DNA of 55,365 nt from an uncultured Collinsella sp. (lineage in GTDB: Bacteria; Actinomycetota; Coriobacteriia; Coriobacteriales; Coriobacteriaceae): NCBI GenBank assembly GCA_902491895.1, contig CABUJH010000007.1, forward strand, positions 1 through 55,365, read 5' to 3'. Made by a program: the position numbers and the translations under genes. Of this stretch, positions 25,076 through 33,196 are shown piece after piece (the first letter of the stretch is position 1; each line of letters starts with the position of its first letter). Under the pieces are notes generated by a model that saw only the letters and a list, made by a program, of their open reading frames with translations, had not been told where the DNA came from and searched no databases.

Positions 25076-25139
25076 GAGAGCGGATAATCTCCCGTTTTTG
25101 GCTCGGTGACGGCCTCAAAGTGGGAGATTATCCACGTTC
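25076..25139. repeat. GGATAATCTCCC hairpin repeat, copy 2
   Basis: GAGAGCGGATAATCTCCC (25076-25093) pairs with GGGAGATTATCCACGTTC (25122-25139). Its CTCAAAGTGGGAGATTATCC stretch is identical to copy 1. Confidence 0.8.
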
Positions 25140-25258
25140 GCTAGTTAAGCGTCCAAAAATCCACACTCGCCAAACCTACCAAAAAGGACAGGTTTATTTT
25201 GGCACGCTTCGGTCGGTGTCAGGAAGTGTTAGGGACAAGGCGGCGACAGGACTCGAGA

Positions 25259-25319
25259 GCGAAAAGAAGTGTCGGGTTTGGTGCGCCCGCTTCTGCCCGT
25301 CCCGTGCGCGGGCGATACT
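25259..25319 (+). promoter_or_regulatory. Distal promoter-like module of the PTS IIA gene
   Basis: GCGAAAAGAAGTGTCG (25259-25274), then TTCTGC and, 17 nt later, GATACT (25314-25319). The 16-bp motif and its distance to GATACT equal those upstream of the glycosidase gene at 7179. The -35 match is poor. Confidence 0.4.
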
Positions 25320-25399
25320 CGGCTTATCGACCAGCGATGCAAAGGAGATGCTCGTCCCACGAGCACTACCGGGAAGGGCTCGCGATTCGAGTCCCCACC

Positions 25400-25428
25400 T
25401 TAGCATTTGAACCATTTGGCACTATAAT
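25400..25428 (+). promoter_or_regulatory. Proximal promoter of the PTS IIA gene
   Basis: TTAGCA (25400-25405), 17 nt, TATAAT (25423-25428), 49 nt before the start codon. Confidence 0.55.
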
Positions 25429-25477
25429 TACCGTAGGCATGCGCACAACGTTGCGCTTAATCAAGAGGAGAAAACGT

Positions 25478-26014
25478 ATGGGTCTGTTTGACATGTTCAA
25501 GAAGAAGGCTGAGCCCGCGGCTGCCGCTGCTCCGGCCTCTATCTCTGCTTCTGCTGGCGCCGACGTGCTGTGCTCGCCCGTCAAGGGCAAGGTCATCAAG
25601 ATGGCTGACGTGCCCGATCCCGTCTTTGGTGGCGAGGTTCTGGGCAAGGGCTGTGCCGTGTGGCCCGAGGACGATCTGGTCTACGCTCCCTGCGACGGTA
25701 AGGTGACCGTCACCATGGGTCACGCCGTGGGTCTGCAGTCCGATAGCGGCATCGAGGTTCTGGTGCACGTTGGCGTCGATACCGTCAACATGAACGGCGA
25801 TGGCTTCGAGGGCTTCGTCAAGGCCGACGACGTTGTGAAGGCTGGCCAGCCCATACTCAAGATCGACCGCGCCAAGATCGCCGCTGCCGGTTACAAGGAC
25901 TGCGTCGTGGTGGCCGTGTCCAACACCGCCGAGTTTGCCGATGTCGAGCTTACCGTCGAGGCCGACTCCGCCGTCGCCGCCGGTGACGCCATCGTTAAGG
26001 TCGTTCGCAAGTAA
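25478..26014 (+). CDS. PTS glucose-type IIA protein
   Basis: 178 residues, cytoplasmic phosphocarrier that passes phosphate from HPr-His to a IIB domain. After an Ala/Pro-rich linker (residues 8-28) comes the EIIA-Glc fold with SPVKGKVIKMADVPDPVFGGEVLGKG, YAPCDGKVTV and the phosphorylated His in EVLVHVGVDTVNM near residue 92. Start 25478 is set by AAGAGGAG 7 nt upstream; a much longer in-frame extension to 25199 would run through the promoters and is rejected. It stands alone, without IIB or IIC, so it may serve several permeases, like crr. Confidence 0.92.
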   Translation: MGLFDMFKKKAEPAAAAAPASISASAGADVLCSPVKGKVIKMADVPDPVFGGEVLGKGCAVWPEDDLVYAPCDGKVTVTMGHAVGLQSDSGIEVLVHVGVDTVNMNGDGFEGFVKADDVVKAGQPILKIDRAKIAAAGYKDCVVVAVSNTAEFADVELTVEADSAVAAGDAIVKVVRK

Positions 26015-26040
26015 ACTGCGGCGTCCAAAGGATGTGCAAG

Positions 26041-26070
26041 GGTGGTCGGGTTTTCCGGCCACCTTTTTTA
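26041..26070 (+). terminator. Rho-independent terminator of the PTS IIA gene
   Basis: GGTGGTCGG pairs with CCGGCCACC and is followed by TTTTTT, 27 bases after the stop codon. Confidence 0.85.
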
Positions 26071-26155
26071 TTGCACCGTGGGGAAGCGTTTTATTGCACG
26101 TTGGGCGGGCTTGCAAACCGTTCGGACGCTAAAACGAACCGACCACGCCTTCGCG

Positions 26156-26185
26156 TTGCCGAGGGTGTTCATAAGTGGATAGTAT
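26156..26185 (+). promoter_or_regulatory. Possible promoter of the lipoprotein gene
   Basis: TTGCCG, 18 nt, TAGTAT. A hairpin (GCGCCGTG with CACGGTGC, about 26207-26233) follows in the 5' leader. Confidence 0.35.
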
Positions 26186-26250
26186 GGGCTTACTTATTAC
26201 AACGTGCGCCGTGTCTGGGAAGCACGGTGCCGCTTATTGGGAGGAACAAC

Positions 26251-26808
26251 ATGAAAAAGAAGCCGCTGCTTGCGCCCCTCATGGCCGTCTTGGTTGCATG
26301 CGTGGTCTTGCTTTCCGGTTGCGGAGGCCCTTCGATCGAGGAACTCATTACCGAGGATCTTACGACTCAGTTTGACGAGGTCAAGAACGGTGGCGACGAC
26401 TTCCTTTCTGGTCTGGAGGAAGCTTCGGGCGACGAGTTCGAGCAGCTGGGTATCGATCCCAAGGAGTATGCCAAGACCTATCTCGAGGGCTTTGACTACA
26501 AGATCGGCGACGTGACGGTCGACGAGGACAAGGGTGTCGCGACCGCCGAGGTCTCTATCACCTGCAAGTCTATGAACAAGATCGTCGAGGACTTCTCCAC
26601 CCAGTATCAGGAGAAGGTCGCCGCGCTTGACACGGTTCCTTCCGATGACGAGCTGTACAAGATGGCCGGTCAGGTTATGGTCGATGTGACCAAGGCCACC
26701 GAGCCCAGGAAGACCACGGTTATCTTCAAGTACACCTGCAACGACGACGGCGAGTGGTCTGCCGACGACTCCGTCAACTCCGAGATGATGGATGCAATGC
26801 TGGGCTAG
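26251..26808 (+). CDS. Small lipoprotein of unknown function
   Basis: 185 residues. The signal peptide MKKKPLLAPLMAVLVACVVLLSGC ends in a clear lipobox Cys at residue 24. The mature domain is acidic and alpha/beta with a YKIGDVTVDEDKGVATAEVSITCKS stretch, as in DUF5105/DUF4878-like lipoproteins of Gram-positive anaerobes. Start 26251 follows GGGAGGAACAAC; an in-frame extension to 26032 is rejected because it reads through the terminator. A hairpin and branched structured element begin 18 nt after the stop. Confidence 0.83.
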   Translation: MKKKPLLAPLMAVLVACVVLLSGCGGPSIEELITEDLTTQFDEVKNGGDDFLSGLEEASGDEFEQLGIDPKEYAKTYLEGFDYKIGDVTVDEDKGVATAEVSITCKSMNKIVEDFSTQYQEKVAALDTVPSDDELYKMAGQVMVDVTKATEPRKTTVIFKYTCNDDGEWSADDSVNSEMMDAMLG

Positions 26809-26826
26809 TTCGTTGCGCGGTAGTTC

Positions 26827-26976
26827 GTTACGGCGTTTTACCAAACGCCGTAACTGCTCGACGCTGCAAACGCCCCTAAGCGGCAATCTGACGTTCAATT
26901 TCAAGGGCGCGACCAGAAGGTCAGCGCCCTTTCATTTCACGTCACCTTGCTCGCTTAGGGGCGTTTTCGCTGTCCG
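26827..26976 (+). repeat. Branched structured element, copy 2 (after the lipoprotein gene)
   Basis: The leading hairpin is GTTACGGCGTTT-TACC-AAACGCCGTAAC (26827-26854). The outer stem AAACGCCCCTAAGCG (26868-26882) pairs with CGCTTAGGGGCGTTT (26952-26966). The middle TGACGT/ACGTCA and inner AAGGGCGC/GCGCCCTT stems and the AGAA loop are the same as in copy 1, while the outer stem is entirely different but still pairs. Confidence 0.8.
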
Positions 26977-27009
26977 TTCTCTACCTGCGGCGTTGCCATG
27001 GTGGTCATT

Positions 27010-27060
27010 GGGGCGGCACTTGGGGACGTTCCTTTTCTGCCGGCAGTTGGGGACACTCCT
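27010..27060. repeat. GGGGACGTTC/GGGGACACTC repeat
   Basis: CACTTGGGGACGTTCC and GGCAGTTGGGGACACTCC lie 25 bases apart, with a CTGCCGGCAG pairing between. This is the same family as at 1069. Confidence 0.6.
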
Positions 27061-27084
27061 TGTGCCAGCGTTGCATCGAGTGCT

Positions 27085-27265
27085 TGGGAAACCGCGACCC
27101 GGTTTTTGGCCGAATAGTGGGTCGCATTTTCCGGATGGGGTGGGTTGCGGAAAGTGCGACCCGGAATATTGCTCTGAAACGGGATGCGGTTTCTCTGATG
27201 CGGCTCAAACGGAAAGCGCATCCCATTCCGGAGCTCCAAAACGGGATGCGCTTTCTGCGCGGAAG
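27085..27265. repeat. Cluster of overlapping GGGTCGC/GGGATGCG hairpins
   Basis: Four hairpins in a row, each re-using an arm of the next: GCGACCC with GGGTCGC, GGGTCGCATTTTCCG with CGGAAAGTGCGACCC, GGGATGCGGTTTC with GGAAAGCGCATCCC, and GCGCATCCC with GGGATGCGC. A related imperfect hairpin lies near 39988-40030. No gene is visible here. Confidence 0.65.
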
Positions 27266-27298
27266 AATTGTCGCAGCTGCGTTAAGCAGTGTCGCTCG

Positions 27299-27967
27299 TT
27301 ACTCGCTCAGGATCAGCGCTGCGAGCTCGTCCTGGGTGTCCACCACGTAGTCGGCGCCGGCGGCTTCCAGCTCTGCGCGGCCGCGGAAGCCCCAGCTGAC
27401 GCCCGCACTCTTAAGGCCGGCGTTGTGACCGGTCAGGATATCGACATTGGAATCGCCCACATAGAGCGTGGTCGACGGATCGGCGCCTAGCTCTTCCATC
27501 ACATGCAGTGTGACGGGCGCTTCGGGCTTGGGCGGAAACGCATCGACGCGGCCCTGCACCAGCGCAAAGCGCTCGGAACCAAAATACTTCTCGATAAGCG
27601 GAGCCGCCGAGACGTGGTCCTTGTTAGTGAGCACGGCAAGCTGCACGCCCGCGGCGCGCAGGCGGTCGAGCATCTCGATCGTACCGGCATAGGGGGCGGT
27701 GTGGTCCTCCTTGTGCTCGCCGTAGTAAGCCCTAAACTCGGCAAGCGTTTGCTCAAACATACGGCTGTCGCCCGCATACTCGGCAGGCATAAAGCGTTCG
27801 ACCAGCTTGAGCATGCCGTTTCCCACCTTGTAGCGGTACTCGTCAACGGCAAACGTGGGCCAGCCGTGCGCCTCGCAGGTATGGTTGCCGGCGGCCGCCA
27901 GGTCCTCGAGCGTGTTGAGAATGGTGCCGTCCAGGTCAAAGATCACATGGGAAAAAGCTGCTGCCAT
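27299..27967 (-). CDS. HAD-family phosphatase, phosphoglycolate phosphatase-like
   Basis: 222 residues, cytoplasmic. HAD motif I (FDLDGTILNT) is at the N-terminus, motif II (LAVLTNKD) near residue 105, the Lys of motif III in FPPKPEAPV near residue 150 and motif IV (YVGDSNVDI) near residue 170, with a helical cap after motif I. This fits the Gph/PGMB type that dephosphorylates phosphoglycolate or similar small phosphates. Start 27967 has AGGAG 6 nt upstream; the longer frame to 28030 is unlikely. It follows hypE by about 105 nt in the same direction and could be the tail of that operon or independent. Confidence 0.85.
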   Translation of the reverse strand: MAAAFSHVIFDLDGTILNTLEDLAAAGNHTCEAHGWPTFAVDEYRYKVGNGMLKLVERFMPAEYAGDSRMFEQTLAEFRAYYGEHKEDHTAPYAGTIEMLDRLRAAGVQLAVLTNKDHVSAAPLIEKYFGSERFALVQGRVDAFPPKPEAPVTLHVMEELGADPSTTLYVGDSNVDILTGHNAGLKSAGVSWGFRGRAELEAAGADYVVDTQDELAALILSE

Positions 27968-28072
27968 GGGTGCTCCTGCCGCTTGAGTTGTAAAACGCAC
28001 CCCATGATACTGGGCATGCGTGCCGGGCATGTTTGGAATCTGAATATCTTTAATAGCCCTGAGCCTTTGTCG

Positions 28073-29107
28073 TTAGCAAATTCTCGGCAGCTGCTCTCCT
28101 ACGAGCATGTCGAGGATGCGGGTCGAGCCCCAGCCGGTGCGCACACGCACGGCGGGACGGGCGCCCTCGGCAAGTGGCAGCACGCGACCGATGATGGCGG
28201 CGTTTTCGCCGTAGTGGGCGGCGCGCATGGCGGTTAGAGCCGCATCGGCCTGCTCGGCCGGCACGACGGCAACCATCTTGCCCTCGTTTGCCACCTGCAG
28301 CACATCGTAGCCGAGCATCTCGCAGGCGGCCTGCACGTCGGGACGCACGGGCACGGCATCCTCGTCGACCTCCATGGCAACGCCGCTGGCCTGCGCAAAC
28401 TCGTTGAGCGTCGAGGCCAGGCCACCGCGCGTGGGGTCGCGAAAGCAACGCGTGCCGGGCGCTGCGGCCAGAACGTCGGCAATCAGGTGGTTGAGCGGTG
28501 CGGCATCGCTTTCGATCGTGCTCGAAAACGCCAAGCCCTCGCGCTGGCTCATGATGGCGATGCCGTGGTCGCCCAGCGTACCCGATACCAGGATGACATC
28601 GCCGGGCTGGCAGTTTGCGCCGCTGAGCGCCACGCCCGCAGGCACCTCGCCCACGCCGGCGGTATTGATGTAGACGCCGTCGGCCCCGCCGCGCTCGACC
28701 ACCTTGGTGTCGCCCGTGATTATGGACACGCCCGCCTCGCGTGCCGTCTCGGCCATCGTCTGCACAATCTGGCGGAGCCTATCCATGGGATAGCCCTCTT
28801 CGAGGATAAAGCCGCACGATAGGTAGCGCACGTTGGCGCCCGAGGTCGCGACGTCGTTGACGGTTCCGCACACGGCGAGGCGGCCGATGTTGCCACCGGG
28901 GAAGAACTGCGGCGAGACTACAAAGCTGTCGGTCGACATGGCGATGCGCCCGCTCGCGGGCAGCGCGGCGACGCCGGCGTCGTTGCCTTCGAGCAGCTCG
29001 GGCGACCCAAAGGCATCTAAAAAGACCTCATCGATGATGCGCTTCATCATCTGTCCGCCGGAGCCGTGGCCCAGCAGGACGGTGCTATCGGTAACGCTAT
29101 GGGACAT
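28073..29107 (-). CDS. hypE: Hydrogenase maturation protein HypE
   Basis: 344 residues. HypE dehydrates the thiocarbamate on its C-terminal Cys to thiocyanate, giving the cyanide ligand of the NiFe centre. The C-terminus ends in PRIC as required, and the N-terminal glycine-rich segment LLGHGSGGQMM and the ATP-binding AMSTDSFVV and GTVNDVATSGA motifs of the PurM-like fold are intact. The ribosome binding site is GGAG, 9 nt before ATG. It follows hypD by 84 nt, in which a hairpin repeat (29160-29190) lies. Confidence 0.95.
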   Translation of the reverse strand: MSHSVTDSTVLLGHGSGGQMMKRIIDEVFLDAFGSPELLEGNDAGVAALPASGRIAMSTDSFVVSPQFFPGGNIGRLAVCGTVNDVATSGANVRYLSCGFILEEGYPMDRLRQIVQTMAETAREAGVSIITGDTKVVERGGADGVYINTAGVGEVPAGVALSGANCQPGDVILVSGTLGDHGIAIMSQREGLAFSSTIESDAAPLNHLIADVLAAAPGTRCFRDPTRGGLASTLNEFAQASGVAMEVDEDAVPVRPDVQAACEMLGYDVLQVANEGKMVAVVPAEQADAALTAMRAAHYGENAAIIGRVLPLAEGARPAVRVRTGWGSTRILDMLVGEQLPRIC

Positions 29108-29159
29108 ATCGAAAACTCCAATCGTGGGTGGAATTATATGGGTGAGGCGCAGCGTCGAC

Positions 29160-29190
29160 TGGTCCGCCGTTCGTTAGAACGGCGGAACCT
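29160..29190 (-). repeat. Solo leading hairpin of the branched-element family between hypD and hypE
   Basis: On the minus strand GGTTCCGCCGTTC-TAAC-GAACGGCGGACC is followed by AGTCGACGCTGC. The same hairpin and TCGACGCTGC tail occur in the element after hspR (44603-44643). It lies one base past the hypD stop and in sense with hypD. Confidence 0.7.
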
Positions 29191-29191
29191 A

Positions 29192-30304
29192 TTAGCCTCG
29201 GTAGCGGAAATATGCTGCGCAGCTGCCCTCGGAGCTCACCATGCAGGGGCCGACGGGATGCTCGGGCGTACAAGCGTGGCCGAACAGGGGGCAGTCGCTC
29301 GGCGTAATGGCCCCGCGCAGCACGTCGCCGCAGCGGCACCCGCGTGGCTCGACCGTCGGCTCGATGGACACGTCAAAGCGCATGCTGGCATCAAAGTGCG
29401 AAAACTCGGGACGAATGGCGAGTCCCGAAGCCGCAATCGATCCCAATCCGCGCCATGTGGTATCGCACGGCTCAAATACCTGCTCGACCAGCTGGCGCGC
29501 CACGGGATTGCCGTCGGCATTGACGCCGCGACGGTAGGCGTTGTCGATCGCGGGTTGCCCCTCAACAACCATCTGGACCAGCATGCAGATACCCTGCAAG
29601 ATGTCGACCGGCTCAAATCCCGTTACCACGCCTGGAGTCTTAAACTCGTCGACCAAAAAGCCAAAGGGGGCCAAGCCCGTGATGGTGGCGACGTGGCCCG
29701 GCAGGATAAAGCCGTCGATGGCGGTCTCGGGGTCGTTGGCGATGGCGCGCAACGCCGGCGGCGTGGTCTTGTGGGCGCAATAGACCGAGAAATTCAAAAG
29801 CCCGCGCGCCTCGGCCTCCAAGATGGCGGCGGCGATGGTGGGCGTCGTAGTCTCAAAGCCCACGCCCATAAAAATGACCGGGCGATCGGGGTTTTGCTCG
29901 GCAATGTCGAGCGCGTCGAGCGGGGAATAGACGATGCGGATGTCGCGTCCTGCCGCCTTTTGCGCAGCGAGCGAGGTGGATGATCCGGGCACGCGCATCA
30001 TGTCGCCAAAGGTGGTGATGATGGCGCCGTCTATGTTGGCGAGCGCGATTGCGTGGTCGATGTCGAGGTTGGCGGTGACGCAGACGGGGCAGCCCGGGCC
30101 GCTCAGCAGCTTGAGCCCGGCCGGCATAATGGAGCGAAAGCCATAGCGCCCGATGCTCACGGTATGCGTGCCGCAGACTTCCATAAGGTTGATGGCGCGG
30201 TCGCCGACAAGCTCATGAATGCGCTCGATGAGCTCGCGAGCCAGCTTGGGATCGCGGAATGCCGAGAAATCGATACCGGAGCGAGCCGGCTGCTCGGGCG
30301 CCAC
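29192..30304 (-). CDS. hypD: Hydrogenase maturation protein HypD
   Basis: 370 residues. HypD is the Fe-S scaffold on which the Fe(CN)2CO unit is assembled with HypC. The conserved Cys blocks EVCGTHT (near residue 42), GPGCPVC (near residue 70) and the C-terminal RGCRCGDVLRG, DCPLFGHACTPEHPVGPCMVSSEG are present, including the Fe-S cluster ligands. It starts at GTG 30304, sharing its G with the hypC TAG, so translation is coupled to hypC, its partner. Confidence 0.95.
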   Translation of the reverse strand: MAPEQPARSGIDFSAFRDPKLARELIERIHELVGDRAINLMEVCGTHTVSIGRYGFRSIMPAGLKLLSGPGCPVCVTANLDIDHAIALANIDGAIITTFGDMMRVPGSSTSLAAQKAAGRDIRIVYSPLDALDIAEQNPDRPVIFMGVGFETTTPTIAAAILEAEARGLLNFSVYCAHKTTPPALRAIANDPETAIDGFILPGHVATITGLAPFGFLVDEFKTPGVVTGFEPVDILQGICMLVQMVVEGQPAIDNAYRRGVNADGNPVARQLVEQVFEPCDTTWRGLGSIAASGLAIRPEFSHFDASMRFDVSIEPTVEPRGCRCGDVLRGAITPSDCPLFGHACTPEHPVGPCMVSSEGSCAAYFRYRG

Positions 30305-30564
30305 TAGTAAGCCTCCGCCGGGTTGGTGGCCAGCTGGTCTTCTTCGACCAGCTCGGACATGGCATTAACAAGCTCGAGCGTTTCCTGTGCTTCCTGCTCG
30401 TCGACAATCTGGATGCCAAAGCCGGCGTGTACGAGAATATAGTCGCCAACCTGCGCCGTCGGCACGAGTCTCAGCGAAACAGGGCGCTCGATGCCCATCA
30501 TGTCGACGGTGGCCTTGAGGTCATCGTCGCGTTTGACTACTTTACCGGGAACGGCAAGGCACAT
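30304..30564 (-). CDS. hypC: Hydrogenase maturation chaperone HypC
   Basis: 86 residues. HypC binds HypD and the large hydrogenase subunit during iron-ligand delivery. The essential N-terminal MCLAVPGKV with Cys2 and the later GDYILVHAGFGIQIVDEQEA are typical. An AGAGGAAC ribosome binding site precedes ATG. A 131-nt gap with a GTAGCGC/GCGCTAC hairpin (about 30623-30658) separates it from hypF upstream, so an internal processing or promoter site is possible. Confidence 0.95.
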   Translation of the reverse strand: MCLAVPGKVVKRDDDLKATVDMMGIERPVSLRLVPTAQVGDYILVHAGFGIQIVDEQEAQETLELVNAMSELVEEDQLATNPAEAY

Positions 30565-30695
30565 AATGTTCCTCTTTTATACGCTTTGCGCTGGATGGGC
30601 GCTGGATAATCCATCGTTTGATGGTAGCGCTCGCGGGGGCTGCGGGCAAACGCGCTACACCTGTGAGACGGCGGCTTGCGGGTTGGCCAAACAGC

Positions 30696-33167
30696 CTATT
30701 GCGGTGCGACCTGTGCGAGGCGAGTGCGTGCGACTGCCGCCTGACCGTAGGCGATGCAGCCGTCGTTAACGGGCACGGTTTGGGGAACCAAGACCGTAAG
30801 GCCTGCGTCTTTAAGCTCGCGGATGAGGAGCTGAAGCAAAAGTTGGTTCATGAACACGCCGCCCGAGAGCGCGACGGTATCGATGTCTTCGCGCGCGCAG
30901 ATTTCGCGTGCGATTCGTGCCGAAGAGCGCGCGACGGCGACATGGAAGTCGAGTGCGAGCCTGTCGGCGGGCGCTCCGGCTTCAATTCCTCCCAAAAGTG
31001 CCTCAAAGAGTGCTTTCTGGTCCAGAACATAGGGGCCGTCCAGCCACGATGGGCCAGATGCGAAATAGCCGGCGTTGTCGTCGGGAAAATGGGCGATTTC
31101 GTTGTCGAGCGCGCGCCAGGCGGCGGCCTCAAGCTCGATGGCGGGTTCGCCCTCGTAGGTTGCCTTGTCGCAGATGCCCAGAATTGCTGCCGCGGCATCA
31201 AAGAGACGCCCCATGCTGCTGGTGCGCGGGCTGTTGATGCCGCGCTCGATCATGGTGGCTGTCACGCTGCGCGTTTGCTCGCCGAGGCTGTCCAAAAGCC
31301 GAGTGGCACCTGGGTGCTCGAGCAGGCCGAGCTCACTGAGCAGGGCAAAGGCGTTGCGGCAGGCGTCGCGCACGGAGGCCGCCCCGCCGGGGAGCGCCCA
31401 GGTGCGCAAATGCGCGGCGCGCTCAAAGCCGCCAAGGCTGGCAACAAGAAACTCGCCGCCCCAAATGGTCCCATCGGTGCCGGCGCCGGTGCCGTCAAAG
31501 GCGATGCCAAGGACACGCGCGTCGGTTGTAAGCTGGCCCGCGGCGATGGCTTCGGCCATTACGCTCGCGATATGCGCATGATGGTGCTGCACCTCGACGA
31601 GCGGCAGATTGCATTTTCGCGCCTGCTCGCGCGCCCACTGGCCCGATAGATAGCTGGGGTGTAAATCGCAGGCCAAGGCGGCGGGCGCCAAATCAAAGAG
31701 ATCTTCCAAGCGCGTGCGCGCAGCGTTCCAGGCATCGAAGGTCCCGCCGTTTTCAACATCGCCGATATGCTGCGACACAAAACAGGTTGCCTCGCCGTTC
31801 GTCCCTTCACGCGTGAGCGCAATCGTGGCCTTTTGTTGTGGCCCGCAGGCGAGCACGCAGGACGGAGCGCGGTCGAGCGCCGGCAACGGCAGCGGCTGGG
31901 GTGCATATCCGCGAGCGCGGCGCACGGGCATAACGGCGCCGTCAACCACGCGCACCACGGAATCGTCAGAGCGCGAGAGAATCGCTCGATCGTTGCCGAG
32001 CAGCGCGTCGGCAATGCCGGCGGCAACGAGGCGTTCCCAGGCAAGATCGTCATCGGTCTCGATGGGTTCTTCGCTCAGGTTTCCGCTGGTCATGACCAGC
32101 GCGTGCATGTCATGCGACGCGGCAGCTGCAAGCAGCAGATGTTGAAGCGGCGTATAGGGGAGCATGACGCCGAGCTCGGGCAAGTCGTGCGCGACAGATG
32201 GCGCGAGGGCGAGGATGTCGGGGGAACCGCCGTTGCCCTCGCCAACAGTGCGCCGGCGCAGCAGCATAATGGGGCGGATACTGCCAGCGAGCAGATCGCG
32301 TTCAGCATCGTCGATATGACACAGGCGCCCGGCATCGGCAAGACTGCGAACCATGACGGCAAGTGGCTTGTTGCTGCGACGCTTGCGACGGCGCAGCTCG
32401 CGCACCGCTTGTTCGTTGGCAGCATCGCAGGCCAGGTGGAATCCGCCCAGGCCCTTGATGGCGACGATGCCACCGCTGGCCAGCAGCTCAACGCAGCGCT
32501 CGATGATAGCGTCGCTGGCCTCGCGTGTGGTGCCGACGGTCGGTGTCGCGGACGAATTCCCGCACGCATCGCCGTTTACAGTCTCGCGCCACGTAATATG
32601 CGGCCCGCAATCAAAGCAGGCATCGGGCTGCGCGTGAAAACGCCGGTCGAGTGGGTCGACATACTCCGCAGCGCACTTGGGACACATGGGAAAACAATCC
32701 ATCGATGTGGCCGCTCGGTCATAAGGCAGCGATCGGATGATGGTAAAGCGTGGGCCGCAGTTAGTGCAGTTGATAAAGGGGTAGTGATAGCGTCGGTCGG
32801 CGGGATCGAACAATTCGCGCAGGCAATCGTCACAGGTAGCGATGTCGGGCGAGACGAGCGTCGTGTGTGCGGTCTGGTCCTGCGATGCTACGATGCGAAA
32901 GCCCTGTTCATCGGCGGCATCCCAAACGTCGGGCTCCAGGTCTGCAACAGCGACATGCTCAACGCGGGCCGCGGCAGGCGCGTGCTCCGACAGCGCGGCG
33001 ACAAAGCCGTCGAGCGCCTCGACCGAAGCATGCGCCTCGATGTGCACGCCATCGCCCGCGTTGAGCACCCAGCCGCAAATGCCATGCGCCATAGCCTCGC
33101 GATACACAAATGGCCGCATGCCAACGCCCTGCACAATGCCCGTCACATGAATATGCACATGCCGCAT
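30696..33167 (-). CDS. hypF: Carbamoyltransferase HypF
   Basis: 823 residues. HypF makes carbamoyl-AMP and carbamoylates HypE for cyanide synthesis. Domains in order: acylphosphatase (VQGVGMRPFV near residue 12); two zinc-finger pairs (CDDCLRELF, CTNCGPRF, CPKCAAEY, CFDCGPH, residues about 110-190); YrdC-like (KGLGGFHLACDA near residue 235, KPLAVMVRS); and a Kae1-like domain with the metal-binding VEVQHHHAHIASVM near residue 515 and LSGGVFMNQLL near residue 775. Start 33167 is preferred over ATG 33182 because GGAGG lies 5 nt upstream of it. Confidence 0.95.
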   Translation of the reverse strand: MRHVHIHVTGIVQGVGMRPFVYREAMAHGICGWVLNAGDGVHIEAHASVEALDGFVAALSEHAPAAARVEHVAVADLEPDVWDAADEQGFRIVASQDQTAHTTLVSPDIATCDDCLRELFDPADRRYHYPFINCTNCGPRFTIIRSLPYDRAATSMDCFPMCPKCAAEYVDPLDRRFHAQPDACFDCGPHITWRETVNGDACGNSSATPTVGTTREASDAIIERCVELLASGGIVAIKGLGGFHLACDAANEQAVRELRRRKRRSNKPLAVMVRSLADAGRLCHIDDAERDLLAGSIRPIMLLRRRTVGEGNGGSPDILALAPSVAHDLPELGVMLPYTPLQHLLLAAAASHDMHALVMTSGNLSEEPIETDDDLAWERLVAAGIADALLGNDRAILSRSDDSVVRVVDGAVMPVRRARGYAPQPLPLPALDRAPSCVLACGPQQKATIALTREGTNGEATCFVSQHIGDVENGGTFDAWNAARTRLEDLFDLAPAALACDLHPSYLSGQWAREQARKCNLPLVEVQHHHAHIASVMAEAIAAGQLTTDARVLGIAFDGTGAGTDGTIWGGEFLVASLGGFERAAHLRTWALPGGAASVRDACRNAFALLSELGLLEHPGATRLLDSLGEQTRSVTATMIERGINSPRTSSMGRLFDAAAAILGICDKATYEGEPAIELEAAAWRALDNEIAHFPDDNAGYFASGPSWLDGPYVLDQKALFEALLGGIEAGAPADRLALDFHVAVARSSARIAREICAREDIDTVALSGGVFMNQLLLQLLIRELKDAGLTVLVPQTVPVNDGCIAYGQAAVARTRLAQVAPQ

Positions 33168-33196
33168 GCGACCCTCCTTCATTGAAGTATGTGCTG

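Noticed and set aside
25320..25400. tRNA-like stretch (GCTCG hairpin and GATTCGAGTCCCC) before the PTS IIA gene
   Set aside because: No acceptor stem, and the apparent T-arm does not pair as in tRNA. No tRNA called anywhere in the window.
25199..25477. N-terminal extension of the PTS IIA protein
   Set aside because: Runs through both promoters; the ATG at 25478 has the ribosome binding site.
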